Shown here in pieces: positions 8,825 through 17,622 of a stretch of DNA of 58,184 bases. Every line of letters starts with the position of its first letter. Within the stretch, counting starts at the first letter, position 1. Made by a program: the position numbers and the translations under genes. Source of the stretch: an uncultured Lachnospiraceae bacterium. GTDB lineage: Bacteria; Bacillota; Clostridia; Lachnospirales; Lachnospiraceae. Below the pieces are notes generated by a model. The model ran no database searches. It had not been told where the DNA came from and was given only the letters and a program-made list of their open reading frames with translations. Location of the stretch: the NCBI GenBank assembly GCA_910586715.1, contig CAJUJG010000017.1, positions 1-58,184 on the forward strand. Direction: 5' to 3'.

Positions 8825-10156
8825 ATGAGCGAAGTTGTGGCTGTAAGTTATGATGAGGCAGAAAGGTTGATAGCGGAAATCCCTAAATTTACATCTAAAA
8901 ATCCGCTTGAGGAGACAAGAAAATTCTATGATTACCTGCAGGATGAGATAGGTGAAGACCGGTTAGGGAAAATTGTGCATATTGCGGGGACAAATGGGAA
9001 AGGGTCTGTTTGCGCTTATTTAAACCAAATTTTTTTGGAGAGCGGATATCATGTGGGGATGTTTATATCGCCGCATTTGGAAACAATAAGAGAGCGTTTT
9101 GTGATAGATGGGAATATGGTATCAGAGAATGCATTTGTAGATGCATTTAATTGGCTATCTTCTAAATTAAATGCGTATCAAATGGTTAATAAAAATTATA
9201 TGCCCGCTTATTTTGAACGGCTTTTTTTTATGGGATTGTATCTGTTTGCGAAAGCAGGTATAGAAATTACAGTGTTGGAGACAGGGCTTGGAGGCAGGCT
9301 TGATACGACAAATGTGATAAGGAATCCGATACTTTGTGTTATTACGGAAATCGGGATGGATCATATGTTATATCTTGGGAATACCATAAAAGAAATAGCG
9401 TATGAAAAGGCAGGCATTATAAAGCAAAATGTACCTGTCGTATTATTGAATCGGAAAAAAGAAGCTTTTGACGTTTTGATGGAGAAAGCGTCACAATGTG
9501 GTTCTAAGTGTTATATTGTGTCGGAAAAACAATATAAAATAAATGAAATTAAGAAAAAATGCATTGATTTTTCTGTTGCCAGTCGGTATTATGATTATGG
9601 TAGATTAATTCTTGAGACTTCTGCACTTTATCAGGTAGAGAATGCTGCAATTGCGATAAGAGCCTGTGAGGCGCTGATGCAGGAGTGCGGTTTTGGTCAG
9701 CTTCATGTGAAGGATGGCATAAAGAATATGCGTTGGCCAGGGCGTATGGAAGAAATTAGACCGAATGTATATATAGATGGTGCACATAATGAGGATGGAA
9801 TTGAGGCATTTGTGTATTCGTTAAAAAATGCCGCTGATTTAGCGCATTGTATGTTGATTTTTTCTGTTGTCAGGGATAAGCAGTATGATAAAATGATAGA
9901 GAGGCTTTGCAGCCTTGATATGGTGACAGAGTATGTGCTGACGAATATTCCTGATGAGCGCGGCGCTAAGCTTAGTGTGATTGCGGACCGGTTTAGGAAG
10001 TATACGGATAAAGAAGTACATGTTTTTGAACAGATAGAGGATGCTGTTTCATATTGTCTGCATAAAAGAAACAGATTGGTACGTGATATCTATATTGTGG
10101 GTTCATTATATCTTGCGGGTGCAGTGAGAAAGCTGTTGGAGCAACAAAGTGGATAA
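8825..10156 (+). CDS. folC: Folylpolyglutamate / dihydrofolate synthase
   Basis: This 443-residue Mur-ligase-like enzyme adds glutamate to folates using ATP. The P loop is GTNGKGSV (residues 55-62). ETGLGGRLDTTN and EIGMDHMLYLGNT are the family's metal and folate-binding blocks. YIDGAHNEDGIEAF is the C-terminal FolC signature. Length is typical of bacterial FolC (about 430). The start at 8825 has GAGGAAAAAGG upstream. A small gene follows after 14 bp and a TPR gene after that, suggesting a three-gene operon ended by the terminator at 11784. Confidence 0.96.
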   Translation: MSEVVAVSYDEAERLIAEIPKFTSKNPLEETRKFYDYLQDEIGEDRLGKIVHIAGTNGKGSVCAYLNQIFLESGYHVGMFISPHLETIRERFVIDGNMVSENAFVDAFNWLSSKLNAYQMVNKNYMPAYFERLFFMGLYLFAKAGIEITVLETGLGGRLDTTNVIRNPILCVITEIGMDHMLYLGNTIKEIAYEKAGIIKQNVPVVLLNRKKEAFDVLMEKASQCGSKCYIVSEKQYKINEIKKKCIDFSVASRYYDYGRLILETSALYQVENAAIAIRACEALMQECGFGQLHVKDGIKNMRWPGRMEEIRPNVYIDGAHNEDGIEAFVYSLKNAADLAHCMLIFSVVRDKQYDKMIERLCSLDMVTEYVLTNIPDERGAKLSVIADRFRKYTDKEVHVFEQIEDAVSYCLHKRNRLVRDIYIVGSLYLAGAVRKLLEQQSG

Positions 10157-10170
10157 TTGTGGAGGTCATT

Positions 10171-10323
10171 ATGATAGATTTTGAAGAAGAATTGAAGAAA
10201 TTTCATCCAAGTCTTGAGATGGAAGAGGTAGAAGATGCGATTTATAATCAGGATGTAACGGATTTGGCTGATGTGCTTGTTAAATTTGTTAAGGAAGCTA
10301 CGGATGAAAGTGCAGAAAATTGA
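10171..10323 (+). CDS. Small acidic protein (50 aa)
   Basis: This short gene lies between folC and the TPR gene. It starts at ATG 10171 with a perfect GGAGG 6 bases upstream and ends TGA at 10321-10323. The product begins MIDFEEELKKFHPS and is rich in Glu/Asp, with two predicted amphipathic helices and no signal peptide. The strong ribosome site and tight spacing support it as real. I do not recognise a family. Confidence 0.7.
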   Translation: MIDFEEELKKFHPSLEMEEVEDAIYNQDVTDLADVLVKFVKEATDESAEN

Positions 10324-10370
10324 ATGTTCGCAATAGTGCGGATACGGATGGGAGTTGGGTGAACATTAGT

Positions 10371-11768
10371 ATGTTTTGTTATAATTGTGGTTGTGTTCTT
10401 TCAGAGAAGGATTTTTGTACTGGATGTGGGGCAGACGTTGGATTGTATAAAAAGATAATGTATGTTGCAAATCGCTTTTATAATGATGGTCTTGAAAAGG
10501 CGCACGTGCGTGATTTGTCGGGAGCCGTGACGAGCCTTAGACAATGCTTGAAACTAAATAAATATCATATTGATGCAAGAAATCTTTTGGGTCTTGTGTA
10601 TTTTGAGCGGGGAGAGGTGGTTGCTGCGCTCAGCGAATGGATTATGAGCAAGAATACCCGCAGTGAAAAAAATATTGCGGATGATTACATAGAGATGCTG
10701 CAAAATAATCCCGGGCGTCTTGATATGTACAAGCAGACAATAAAAAAATACAATATGGCGCTTGGATACTGTCAGCAGGATGGGCTGGATTTAGCAGTGA
10801 TACAGCTGAAAAAGGTCGTATCAATGAATCCGAAGTTTGTGCAGGCAAGGCAGCTTTTGTCGCTTTTATATATGAATAATGAGGAGTGGGACAAGGCGAA
10901 AAAAGAGCTGATGAATGCGCTTAGGATTGATGCGAATAATACAATTACGCTGCGTTATTTAAAAGAAGTAGGCGAAATGATGCCGCCAGAAGAGGAGCGG
11001 ACCAAAAAGCGCAGAGAAGCGATTGTTTATCAAAGCGGGAACGAGACCGTAATACAGCCTGCCGGTAAGAAAGAAGCGGCGGGATTGCAGACGATTTTTA
11101 ATATTGTAATCGGTATTGCTGTGGGTGTGGGAGTTGCATGGTTTTTGCTTCTGCCTTCTCAGATACAGCAGGTAACGAATGAGTCAAATGATAAATACAA
11201 GGAAGTGAGTGAACAGCTTGATGCAAAAACAGTAGAGGTGAATGAACTTACAGCGCAGATTAACCAGTTGACCGAGGAAAAAACAGACCTCACAAACAGC
11301 CTTAGCGCAGCGCAGGAGGCAAATGCGGCGATAGAGGCAAATACGGATTTGATAGAGGCTGCTTTGATGTATATGAATGACACGCAAGATGAACTTGTGA
11401 TAGCGGATGCGCTTGAACTTATCGATCAGGATTATTTGGAGAATGAGGCAACAGAGAGTTTTCGGAACTTATATCATGCGGTAAAAGAAGGAATCGGACC
11501 TGTTGTTGCAAAAGAGAGCTATAATGTTGGATATGATGCATTTCGGACGGAGGATTATGACACTGCTGTCATAAATTTGTCAAGGGCATATGAATATAAT
11601 CCAAAGAACGGAGAGGCGTTGTATAATCTTGGAAATGCCTACAATAAGAAGGGTGAGACACAAAAGGCGACGGAGATTTACGAGCAGGTAATTGAGCTCT
11701 TTCCTAATACGGAGAAGGCGCGGAAATCAGAGACTTATATCAGGGAAATCAAAGGAGAAACAGAATAA
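10371..11768 (+). CDS. Zinc-ribbon and TPR membrane protein
   Basis: This protein of 465 residues opens with a zinc ribbon (MFCYNCGCVLSEKDFCTGCG). Cytoplasmic TPR repeats follow at about residues 30-200 (LKLNKYHIDARNLLGLVYFERGE, FVQARQLLSLLYMNNEEWD in segments). One transmembrane helix (FNIVIGIAVGVGVAWFLLL) and a coiled coil (SEQLDAKTVEVNELTAQIN) precede two further TPRs at the C terminus. TPR domains on both sides of the membrane suggest a scaffold. The start at 10371 puts the ribbon at the N terminus; a longer in-frame start (TTG at 10320) lacks support. Palindrome TGACACTGCTGTCA lies at 11558. Confidence 0.82.
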   Translation: MFCYNCGCVLSEKDFCTGCGADVGLYKKIMYVANRFYNDGLEKAHVRDLSGAVTSLRQCLKLNKYHIDARNLLGLVYFERGEVVAALSEWIMSKNTRSEKNIADDYIEMLQNNPGRLDMYKQTIKKYNMALGYCQQDGLDLAVIQLKKVVSMNPKFVQARQLLSLLYMNNEEWDKAKKELMNALRIDANNTITLRYLKEVGEMMPPEEERTKKRREAIVYQSGNETVIQPAGKKEAAGLQTIFNIVIGIAVGVGVAWFLLLPSQIQQVTNESNDKYKEVSEQLDAKTVEVNELTAQINQLTEEKTDLTNSLSAAQEANAAIEANTDLIEAALMYMNDTQDELVIADALELIDQDYLENEATESFRNLYHAVKEGIGPVVAKESYNVGYDAFRTEDYDTAVINLSRAYEYNPKNGEALYNLGNAYNKKGETQKATEIYEQVIELFPNTEKARKSETYIREIKGETE

Positions 11769-11783
11769 TTTTATTGACAAAAG

Positions 11784-11811
11784 AGGACAAGCGTAGGTGC
11801 TTGTCCTTTTT
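11784..11811 (+). terminator. Intrinsic terminator after the TPR gene
   Basis: AGGACAAGC and GCTTGTCCT pair around GTAGGT and run into TTTT. Structured repeat copy 2 begins at the end of the T tract. Confidence 0.85.
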
Positions 11812-11917
11812 ATGCACACGGGTACCCCAAGGAAATATGTCATCGAACCGATAAACCGGTTTGCTGACGGGTGCCCGGCGCGACGAGTAGGGGAAGAGGA
11901 ATCTTCTCGACTCGATT
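11811..11917 (+). repeat. Structured post-terminator repeat, copy 2
   Basis: Begins TATGCACACGGG after the T tract and ends ACTCGATT. Outer stem CGGGTACCC/GGGTGCCCG (one G-T wobble) encloses AACCGATAAACCGGTT. The second hairpin is CGAGTAGGGGAAGA/TCTTCTCGACTCG. It lies 54 bp before spoIIAA, inside the region where the sporulation promoter is expected. Confidence 0.85.
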
Positions 11918-11970
11918 GCGCAGACTCGCATAAGGCAGTTTGCCGTTAAATTTGGAAGGAGGATAAGTTT

Positions 11971-12288
11971 ATGGAATCAAAAGCAAGAGAGTATGCGATT
12001 ATTGACAACTATTTGTGCATTAAGATGCCGACGGAGGTAGATCATCACAAGGCAGCAGGAATAAGGGAATGTGCTGACCGGATGATACTTGATGATAAAG
12101 TGAAAAATATTGTGTTTGATTTTGAAGATACAACTTTTATGGATAGCTCAGGACTGGGAATTATTATAGGCAGGTATAGAAAAATATCATGTTTTGGAGG
12201 GAAGGTTTATGCAGTGAATACAAATGAGCGTATAACAAGGCTGCTTACAACGTCTGGAATGACATCTATTATTGAGGTGGTATCATAA
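11971..12288 (+). CDS. spoIIAA: Anti-sigma-F factor antagonist SpoIIAA
   Basis: This 105-residue STAS-domain protein, when dephosphorylated, binds the anti-sigma factor SpoIIAB and frees sigma-F in the forespore. The phosphorylation loop is seen as TTFMDSSGLGIIIGRYR, with the conserved Ser in DSSG. GGAGG lies 8 bases before the ATG. It is the first gene of spoIIAA-spoIIAB-sigF. Sporulation sigma-H/Spo0A control is expected from other Clostridia and Bacilli, but no clear Spo0A box is visible, partly because structured repeat copy 2 fills the upstream region. Confidence 0.96.
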   Translation: MESKAREYAIIDNYLCIKMPTEVDHHKAAGIRECADRMILDDKVKNIVFDFEDTTFMDSSGLGIIIGRYRKISCFGGKVYAVNTNERITRLLTTSGMTSIIEVVS

Positions 12289-12330
12289 TATTTTTTTAAT
12301 TTAATATGAAAAGTGAGGAATTGGCTGACT

Positions 12331-12792
12331 ATGGAAGAAAATAGGATCAATGAAATAAAGCTTGAGTTTGAGGCAGTTTCAGAGAATGAAGCGCTTGCAA
12401 GAGTTGTGGCTGCTGCTTTTATAGCAGGACTGAATGTTACTGTGGATGAGCTTGAGGACGTAAAAACAGCAGTATCGGAAGCTGTGACAAATGCTATTAT
12501 ACATGGATATAAAGAATGCGGCGGAACGGTGGTAATGAATGCAGCATTGAAAAAAGAGAGTACGGATACATATCTTTTGACTGTTGAGATTTGTGACACG
12601 GGTGTTGGAATTGAGGATGTGGAAAAGGCAATGCAGCCAATGTTTACAACTGGATTGGAAAATGAGCGTTCGGGGATGGGTTTTTCGTTTATGGAGGCTT
12701 TTATGGACAAGGTCCGTGTGGTTAGTTCTCCAAACATGGGAACGGTGGTACATATGGAAAAACGTCTAAAGGTATATGATGAGAGGCAGTAA
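12331..12792 (+). CDS. spoIIAB: Anti-sigma-F factor / serine kinase SpoIIAB
   Basis: This protein of about 153 residues is a GHKL-type kinase. It sequesters sigma-F and phosphorylates SpoIIAA. The N box is seen as AVSEAVTNAIIHGY, the G1 box as VEICDTGVGIEDVEKA and the G2 region as ERSGMGFSFMEAFMD. The ATG at 12331 is preferred over an in-frame GTG at 12313 that overlaps the GAGG ribosome site, and it matches the usual SpoIIAB length of about 146. The sigF gene follows after 3 bp. Confidence 0.95.
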   Translation: MEENRINEIKLEFEAVSENEALARVVAAAFIAGLNVTVDELEDVKTAVSEAVTNAIIHGYKECGGTVVMNAALKKESTDTYLLTVEICDTGVGIEDVEKAMQPMFTTGLENERSGMGFSFMEAFMDKVRVVSSPNMGTVVHMEKRLKVYDERQ

Positions 12793-12795
12793 TCT

Positions 12796-13512
12796 ATGGA
12801 GGATAAACAGCTTTTTCTAAGGGCGCAAGGGGGAGAAAGGGCGGCTAGGGAGTTGCTTTTTAACAAAAATGTAGGATTGATTCATCATGTGCTGAAACGT
12901 TTTGTCTCGCGCGCAGATTGTGATATGGAGGATTTGTTTCAAATTGGTTCGATTGGGCTTTTGAAAGCAATTGAAAAGTTTGACACAGAATACGGCGTGT
13001 GCTTCTCTACGTATGCCGTACCACTGATTATGGGCGAAATACGCAGATTTCTAAGAGATGACGGGATGATACGGGTAAGCCGCGGTATTAAAGAAAATGC
13101 ACTATGTGTAAAACGTGCAAGAGCGGAGTTTGTGGATAAAAACGGAACCGAACCTACGCTTTTGGAGCTTTCTGAGCAAACGGGGCTTGATGTAGAGCAT
13201 ATTGTGATGGCACTTGAGGCAGGGCATGAAGTGGAATCCCTTTATAAAACCGTGTATGAATCGGATGGAAATGAACTGCTGCTGATAGATACAATAGGCG
13301 GCACGCTGGATCATGACCGATTGATGAACCGTCTTTTTGTTGAGGGACTTTTGAAGATTCTTGATGACCGGGAGCGGGAATTAATAAGGCTTCGTTTTTA
13401 TGAGAATAAGACACAGGTACAGACGGCACAGCATCTTGGGATGAGTCAGGTTCAGGTAAGCCGTTTGGAAAAAAAAGTGCTGCTTCGTCTTCGTGGTATG
13501 GCGCTTGCTTAA
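12796..13512 (+). CDS. sigF: Sporulation sigma factor SigF
   Basis: This 238-residue sigma-70 family factor drives early forespore genes. Region 2 is seen as DLFQIGSIGLLKAIEKFD with FSTYAVPLIMGEIRRFLRDD. Region 3 is RVSRGIKENALCVKRARAE. Region 4 is the helix-turn-helix TQVQTAQHLGMSQVQVSRLE. It is last in the spoIIA operon. A weak TTTTTGCGTG...CACAAAAA hairpin follows at about 13513-13535 and may end transcription. Confidence 0.96.
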   Translation: MEDKQLFLRAQGGERAARELLFNKNVGLIHHVLKRFVSRADCDMEDLFQIGSIGLLKAIEKFDTEYGVCFSTYAVPLIMGEIRRFLRDDGMIRVSRGIKENALCVKRARAEFVDKNGTEPTLLELSEQTGLDVEHIVMALEAGHEVESLYKTVYESDGNELLLIDTIGGTLDHDRLMNRLFVEGLLKILDDRERELIRLRFYENKTQVQTAQHLGMSQVQVSRLEKKVLLRLRGMALA

Positions 13513-13566
13513 GTTTTTGCGTGTATAGCACAAAAATAAAAAAATGTGTTAATGATTGAAAAAGTG

Positions 13567-13594
13567 TAAATAAGACTGTAAAATGTGCCGATAA
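13567..13594 (+). promoter_or_regulatory. Sigma-28 (FliA/SigD)-type promoter
   Basis: TAAA (13567-13570), a 16-bp spacer and GCCGATAA (13587-13594) match the flagellar sigma consensus TAAA-N15/16-GCCGATAA. It is oriented toward the gene at 13653, 58 bp downstream. No other GCCGATAA is seen in the window. Confidence 0.75.
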
Positions 13595-13652
13595 AAAGAT
13601 TAACAGGAATTATATTTAAAGGGCATGGATGCCCTTGGAAAGGTTGGTTGAA

Positions 13653-14486
13653 ATGAACGGAATCAATTATAACACACTGCTCAATAACACAGGGCTTTAT
13701 TCTAACAGAGCGACAAGTAATGACGTTGTACAGCAGTATGCAGCTGCAAATGCCCGCAATAAGCAGGCGGCAGACAGCAGACAGGCAAATGCAGACAAGG
13801 ACACATACGAGCATAGCACGGTAAACGCAAAGGCGGGCTATGAGAAACCGAAGAGCACAGGCAAATATAAAGCACTTGATTCAAACGGTGTTCAGGAAGG
13901 CATTAAGCTTAGCGACAAGGCAAAAAATCTTTTGGAAGAGTTGAGAAAGAAATATGGCAACATGAGCATCTCCGTAGCAGAGTGGTCAACGGATGAAGAG
14001 CAGGATTATTATGCAGGTTTGACTGACAAGGACTACAGCGTGCTGATTAATCCGGAGCTTTTGGAGAAAATGGCTGCCGATGATTCGGTAAGAGAGCAGT
14101 ATGAGTCGGTTCTTGGCAACGCAGGCAAGGCTTCTGAGACTTTGAAAGAGGAGCTTGGCGAGGATGTGGACAAGATTAAGAGCTTTTCGATTACAATGGA
14201 TGCAGACGGCAAAGTAACGTATGCGGTACAGCTCTTAAAGAATATGACGGAGCAGAGCAAGAACAGTACAAAGACACAGAAAGAGCGCCTTGAAGAGCAG
14301 CGTGCAGAGCGCAGGGAAGAGGCGAAGAAGCAGGAAGAAAAGCTTGAGACAGAAAAAATTGAGGCCGATTCCATTGAAGGTCTGATTGCGGCGATTAAAG
14401 AAAAGCTTTATCCTACAGAGACAGGAAAAGTTACGATTAAAGAGGAAGATGTTGTAAACAGCGGTGCGGCTAATGTAACTGCATAG
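13653..14486 (+). CDS. DUF6033-like cytoplasmic or flagellar-export protein
   Basis: This protein of 277 residues has no signal peptide. The N terminus is polar and disordered (NGINYNTLLNNTGLYSN, then Gln/Ala/Asn-rich). A folded middle region has GIKLSDKAKNLLEELRKKYG and DKDYSVLINPELLEKMA. A charged coiled coil (ERLEEQRAERREEAKKQEE) and a short tail end it. It resembles proteins I recall as DUF6033; that label is not certain. The sigma-28-type promoter places it with motility genes. A disordered N terminus without signal peptide is compatible with export by the flagellar apparatus, but this is inference. The start at 13653 follows GGAAAGG. A hairpin AAGGGCATGGATGCCCTT sits in the leader. Its 3' end overlaps the convergent PHP gene by 17 bp. 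Confidence 0.75.
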   Translation: MNGINYNTLLNNTGLYSNRATSNDVVQQYAAANARNKQAADSRQANADKDTYEHSTVNAKAGYEKPKSTGKYKALDSNGVQEGIKLSDKAKNLLEELRKKYGNMSISVAEWSTDEEQDYYAGLTDKDYSVLINPELLEKMAADDSVREQYESVLGNAGKASETLKEELGEDVDKIKSFSITMDADGKVTYAVQLLKNMTEQSKNSTKTQKERLEEQRAERREEAKKQEEKLETEKIEADSIEGLIAAIKEKLYPTETGKVTIKEEDVVNSGAANVTA

Positions 14487-15273
14487 CAAAAATTTCCTCT
14501 ACGCTGTTTGTGGCATGAGGTTGATTATTGGTATCAAAGAGGAATACGGGCAGGTGATTTGAAGTGCCGTCCTTCCATTCAAGGTGTTTGGGAGGAACGT
14601 GAAGCGAAAATCCCTGTCCGTTTTTGATGCGGTTTGCATAGTCCGCGGCGGATTTTAGCGGGGTATCGAAGCTCATGCCATAGATGCAGTTGTTTTCGGT
14701 GACGCCGACCTTGTGTATGTCGGAGCCTGCCGTCATGGTAATACCGTGCTCTTTGGCGTAGCGATATGCCATACGGTTTTGCTCATGGGGATTTCCGGCG
14801 TTTGCAACCTCGAAGGCGTCGCACTGATAAGGATGGACATATACCTCGGAGAGATAGCCGCGTTCCCGGAACGGGTGCGCCTGTACGACAAGGCCGCCTT
14901 CTGCCTTGATTTTCTGATAATGGGTAATATGGTCCCATGTCATCATTTCGGGGTGTTTTAACAGCCAGTCTTTGTCCAGCCCGTACACCAAAAATTCATC
15001 GCCGAAAAAGCGTGCTTCCCACGCAAAAAATACATCAAGACCGAGTCGGTCTCCCTCTTTTTTGGCATCCTCATATCCCTGGCAGAAAATGTCGATGCGT
15101 TCTTCCCACGGCAGACTTTTCGGAACGCAGCTGTTGCCGTAAAAAAAATGGTCGGTGACAAAGATGCCGTGAAACCCTAACTCTTTGTAGTATGCAATAT
15201 ATTCGTTTCCGGTGCTGACAGCGCATTTACTGGCAGTTGCCGTGTGAAGATGTGTTTCATAGATATAGGACAT
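14470..15273 (-). CDS. PHP-domain metal-dependent phosphoesterase
   Basis: This 267-residue protein has PHP-fold metal ligands in order: YETHLHTATAS (H-x-H near residue 8), FVTDHFFYGNS, AWEARFF (Glu), VVQAHPFRERGY and GSDIHKVGV near the C terminus. PHP enzymes hydrolyse phosphoesters such as histidinol phosphate or nucleotides; the substrate here is unknown. Length fits stand-alone PHP proteins. It is convergent with the gene at 13653 and divergent from the decarboxylase at 15412. Confidence 0.85.
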   Translation of the reverse strand: MSYIYETHLHTATASKCAVSTGNEYIAYYKELGFHGIFVTDHFFYGNSCVPKSLPWEERIDIFCQGYEDAKKEGDRLGLDVFFAWEARFFGDEFLVYGLDKDWLLKHPEMMTWDHITHYQKIKAEGGLVVQAHPFRERGYLSEVYVHPYQCDAFEVANAGNPHEQNRMAYRYAKEHGITMTAGSDIHKVGVTENNCIYGMSFDTPLKSAADYANRIKNGQGFSLHVPPKHLEWKDGTSNHLPVFLFDTNNQPHATNSVEEIFAMQLH

Positions 15274-15347
15274 GTTTATTCTCCGTTCTTTTCAAAGCTT
15301 TTTAAAGGTCTGTAAAAACAATCTTTTATTATTCTATCATAAAATGA

Positions 15348-15353
15348 TATAAT
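15348..15353 (+). promoter_or_regulatory. -10 box for the decarboxylase gene
   Basis: A perfect TATAAT lies 59 bp before the decarboxylase start. The -35 region at 15325-15330 (TTTATT) is poor. Confidence 0.4.
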
Positions 15354-15411
15354 ATGGTTAAAATTTTTAAGAAAAAACACGAATGTATTTTGTTTGGAAG
15401 GAGCTGCAAAA

Positions 15412-16884
15412 ATGAATCAGCAAACAACTCCGCTGCTAGACGCAGTGGAACGTCTTATTCATACAAATCCTGCATATTTCAGAATTCCGGGGCACAGGCT
15501 TGACCGCGGAATCAGCAGCAGGCTTACGGACAGGACCGGCAGCCGGATTTTTGCCTATGACGTGACAGAAACGCCTTTTACGGACGATTTGCATGCGCCT
15601 GAGGGGGCGATACGCGAGGCACAGGAGCTTTTGCGCGATCTTTACGGGGCGGATGAGAGTTTTTTCCTTGTAAACGGTACGACTTGCGGGAATGAGGCGA
15701 TGATACTCAGTGCGGCATTTGAGGGGCAGGAGATTATGATTGCGCGCAATGCGCATAAGTCAGCGATGATGGGACTTGTGCTTTCAGGCGCAAAGCCGGT
15801 GTATGTGACGCCGGCGGTGATTGATGCGTGGGGGATTCAGGGAGCGGTAGAGCCTTGCGAGGTACGTGCGCTTTTTCGGGAACATCCAAAGTGTACGGCG
15901 CTTCTTTTGGTTCATCCGACGTATTATGGTATTTGCTCTAAATTGCAGGAAATTGCGGATATTTGTCATGAAAATAACGCGTTGCTTTTGGTTGACGAGG
16001 CGCATGGCGGGCATTTATATTTTGACAAAACGTTATCAGGAGAAAGAAGAGGCGCGCTTGCGTGCGGGGCGGATCTTTGTGTACAGAGTATGCATAAGGT
16101 GACGGGGGCGCTGACACAGAGTTCCGTGCTTCATATCAAGAGCCACGGGGTGCGGGAGGAAGCGCTTTTGCGGGTAGCGCAAAATCTGCATTTGGTGCAG
16201 AGTACAAGCCCAAGTTACCTGCTGATGATTTCGCTTGACTGTGCCCGTTATGAGCTGGCGATGCATGGGGAGCAAATGTATGAAAAAGCGGCGGCGCTTG
16301 CAGAGGATGCGCGCAGACGGATAAACCGTATTGAAGGGTTTGCGTGTTTGGAGGAAACGGCACAGACGGCTCTTGACAGGACAAAGCTTGTGTTTTCGGC
16401 GCGCGGGCTTGGCATTTCGGGATTTGCGCTTGATGCATTGCTTTTAGAGCGGTTCAATGTCCACGTGGAGCTTTCGGATCATGAGAATGTGCTTGCGGTT
16501 GTGACCTATGCAAACGTGCAGGAAGATTTGGACAGGCTGGTTGATGCCTGTGCTGCAATCAGTGATACATACCGGAATGCGGAAGAAAAATATGACACAT
16601 GTGTCATAAAAGACCGAGTATGCTTTCCAAAGCTTCCCGAGCAGGTTCTTACGCCAAGGCAGGCATATTTTGCCCCAAAACGTGAAATTGCGTGGGAGGA
16701 TGCCGTGGGAGCGGTTTCCGGACAGTTAATTGCGCCGTATCCTCCGGGGATACCGGTGCTTTATGCGGGAGAGGTGGTAAGCCGTGAGGCTTGGGAGTAT
16801 ATAGAGGATTTTCGAAAAAGGGGCAGACATATTCACGGCGCGGATAAAGACGGTCAGTTACGGACGATAAAGGTAATCGGATGA
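15412..16884 (+). CDS. Orn/Lys/Arg decarboxylase family protein
   Basis: This 490-residue PLP enzyme of the short Bacillus SpeA type decarboxylates a basic amino acid to make polyamines. The PLP lysine is Lys229 in SMHKVTGALTQSS. LLVDEAHGGHLYF carries the ring-binding Asp. The C-terminal domain includes APYPPGIPVLYAGE, a conserved block of the family. It has no N-terminal wing domain. Substrate specificity (Arg, Lys or Orn) cannot be read from sequence. The start at 15412 has GGAAGGAG about 9 bases upstream. Palindrome TGACACATGTGTCA lies at 16593. Confidence 0.92.
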   Translation: MNQQTTPLLDAVERLIHTNPAYFRIPGHRLDRGISSRLTDRTGSRIFAYDVTETPFTDDLHAPEGAIREAQELLRDLYGADESFFLVNGTTCGNEAMILSAAFEGQEIMIARNAHKSAMMGLVLSGAKPVYVTPAVIDAWGIQGAVEPCEVRALFREHPKCTALLLVHPTYYGICSKLQEIADICHENNALLLVDEAHGGHLYFDKTLSGERRGALACGADLCVQSMHKVTGALTQSSVLHIKSHGVREEALLRVAQNLHLVQSTSPSYLLMISLDCARYELAMHGEQMYEKAAALAEDARRRINRIEGFACLEETAQTALDRTKLVFSARGLGISGFALDALLLERFNVHVELSDHENVLAVVTYANVQEDLDRLVDACAAISDTYRNAEEKYDTCVIKDRVCFPKLPEQVLTPRQAYFAPKREIAWEDAVGAVSGQLIAPYPPGIPVLYAGEVVSREAWEYIEDFRKRGRHIHGADKDGQLRTIKVIG

Positions 16885-16977
16885 GCGTCATTGATTAAAA
16901 GAATTGCATAAAAATAAAATATTTGTAAAGAATAACCATGAATACTGTTAGGAACAGGGAGGGCATGGCTATTTTTT

Positions 16978-17622
16978 ATGGCAAATGTAGTGTTATATGT
17001 AATGGCAAAGCAGAATGTCGAGACCAGCCAAAGCGATGTTGCGCTTGCGGATGTTGCAAGCATTTACTGCGAGGACGAGACGGCGCGCGCAAAAGCGGCG
17101 GCGCTCAAAATCCATAAGTTTAAGAGGGGTGGCGCTTCGCGCGTTGTCATAAGTATTATGTGGGTTATTGAGGAGCTTACGAAACTTACCCCGGGAATTA
17201 CTGTAGAGTGCATTGGTGCGACGGATATTATTATTGAAAAAGCATCTTTTCAGAAAGACACGCAGAACAGTAAAAAGAGCTTTGGTGAATGGATTAAAGT
17301 GATTTTGGTGGCGCTGATTTGCTTTTGCGGTTCGGGTTTTACCATTATGGCATATCACAACGACATCGGTATTTCAGATGTGTTTGCGCGCATCTATGAG
17401 CTTGTGACAGGGCAGACTTCCGATGGCTGTACGGCGCTTGAGGTATCGTATTCGATAGGACTGGCGGCAGGGATTATCGCATTTTACAATCATGTCGGCG
17501 GAAAGCGGATGAGTGCGGACCCGACGCCGCTGGAGGTTGAGATGCGCAATTATGAGCGTGATGTCAATCAGGCGATTGTGGAGATTAGTGACAGAAACGG
17601 AAAGGAAAAGGATATAAACTGA
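16978..17622 (+). CDS. spoVAA: Stage V sporulation protein SpoVAA
   Basis: This 214-residue protein has a soluble N-terminal domain (VLYVMAKQNVETSQSDVALADVASI, in segments, aligns with the start of Bacillus SpoVAA). A membrane segment lies near 105-123 (VILVALICFCGSGFTIMAY) and a second at about 157-171. SpoVA proteins move dipicolinic acid into the forespore and release it in germination. The ribosome site is poor: GGAGG lies 15 bases before the ATG. Starting here preserves the family N terminus. The stop overlaps the spoVAB start (TGATG). Confidence 0.92.
   Translation: MANVVLYVMAKQNVETSQSDVALADVASIYCEDETARAKAAALKIHKFKRGGASRVVISIMWVIEELTKLTPGITVECIGATDIIIEKASFQKDTQNSKKSFGEWIKVILVALICFCGSGFTIMAYHNDIGISDVFARIYELVTGQTSDGCTALEVSYSIGLAAGIIAFYNHVGGKRMSADPTPLEVEMRNYERDVNQAIVEISDRNGKEKDIN

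Noticed and set aside
16900..16977. Sigma-G promoter for spoVAA
   Set aside because: TGAATA and a CAT-type box are present but with wrong spacing or too close to the start codon, so I do not call it.
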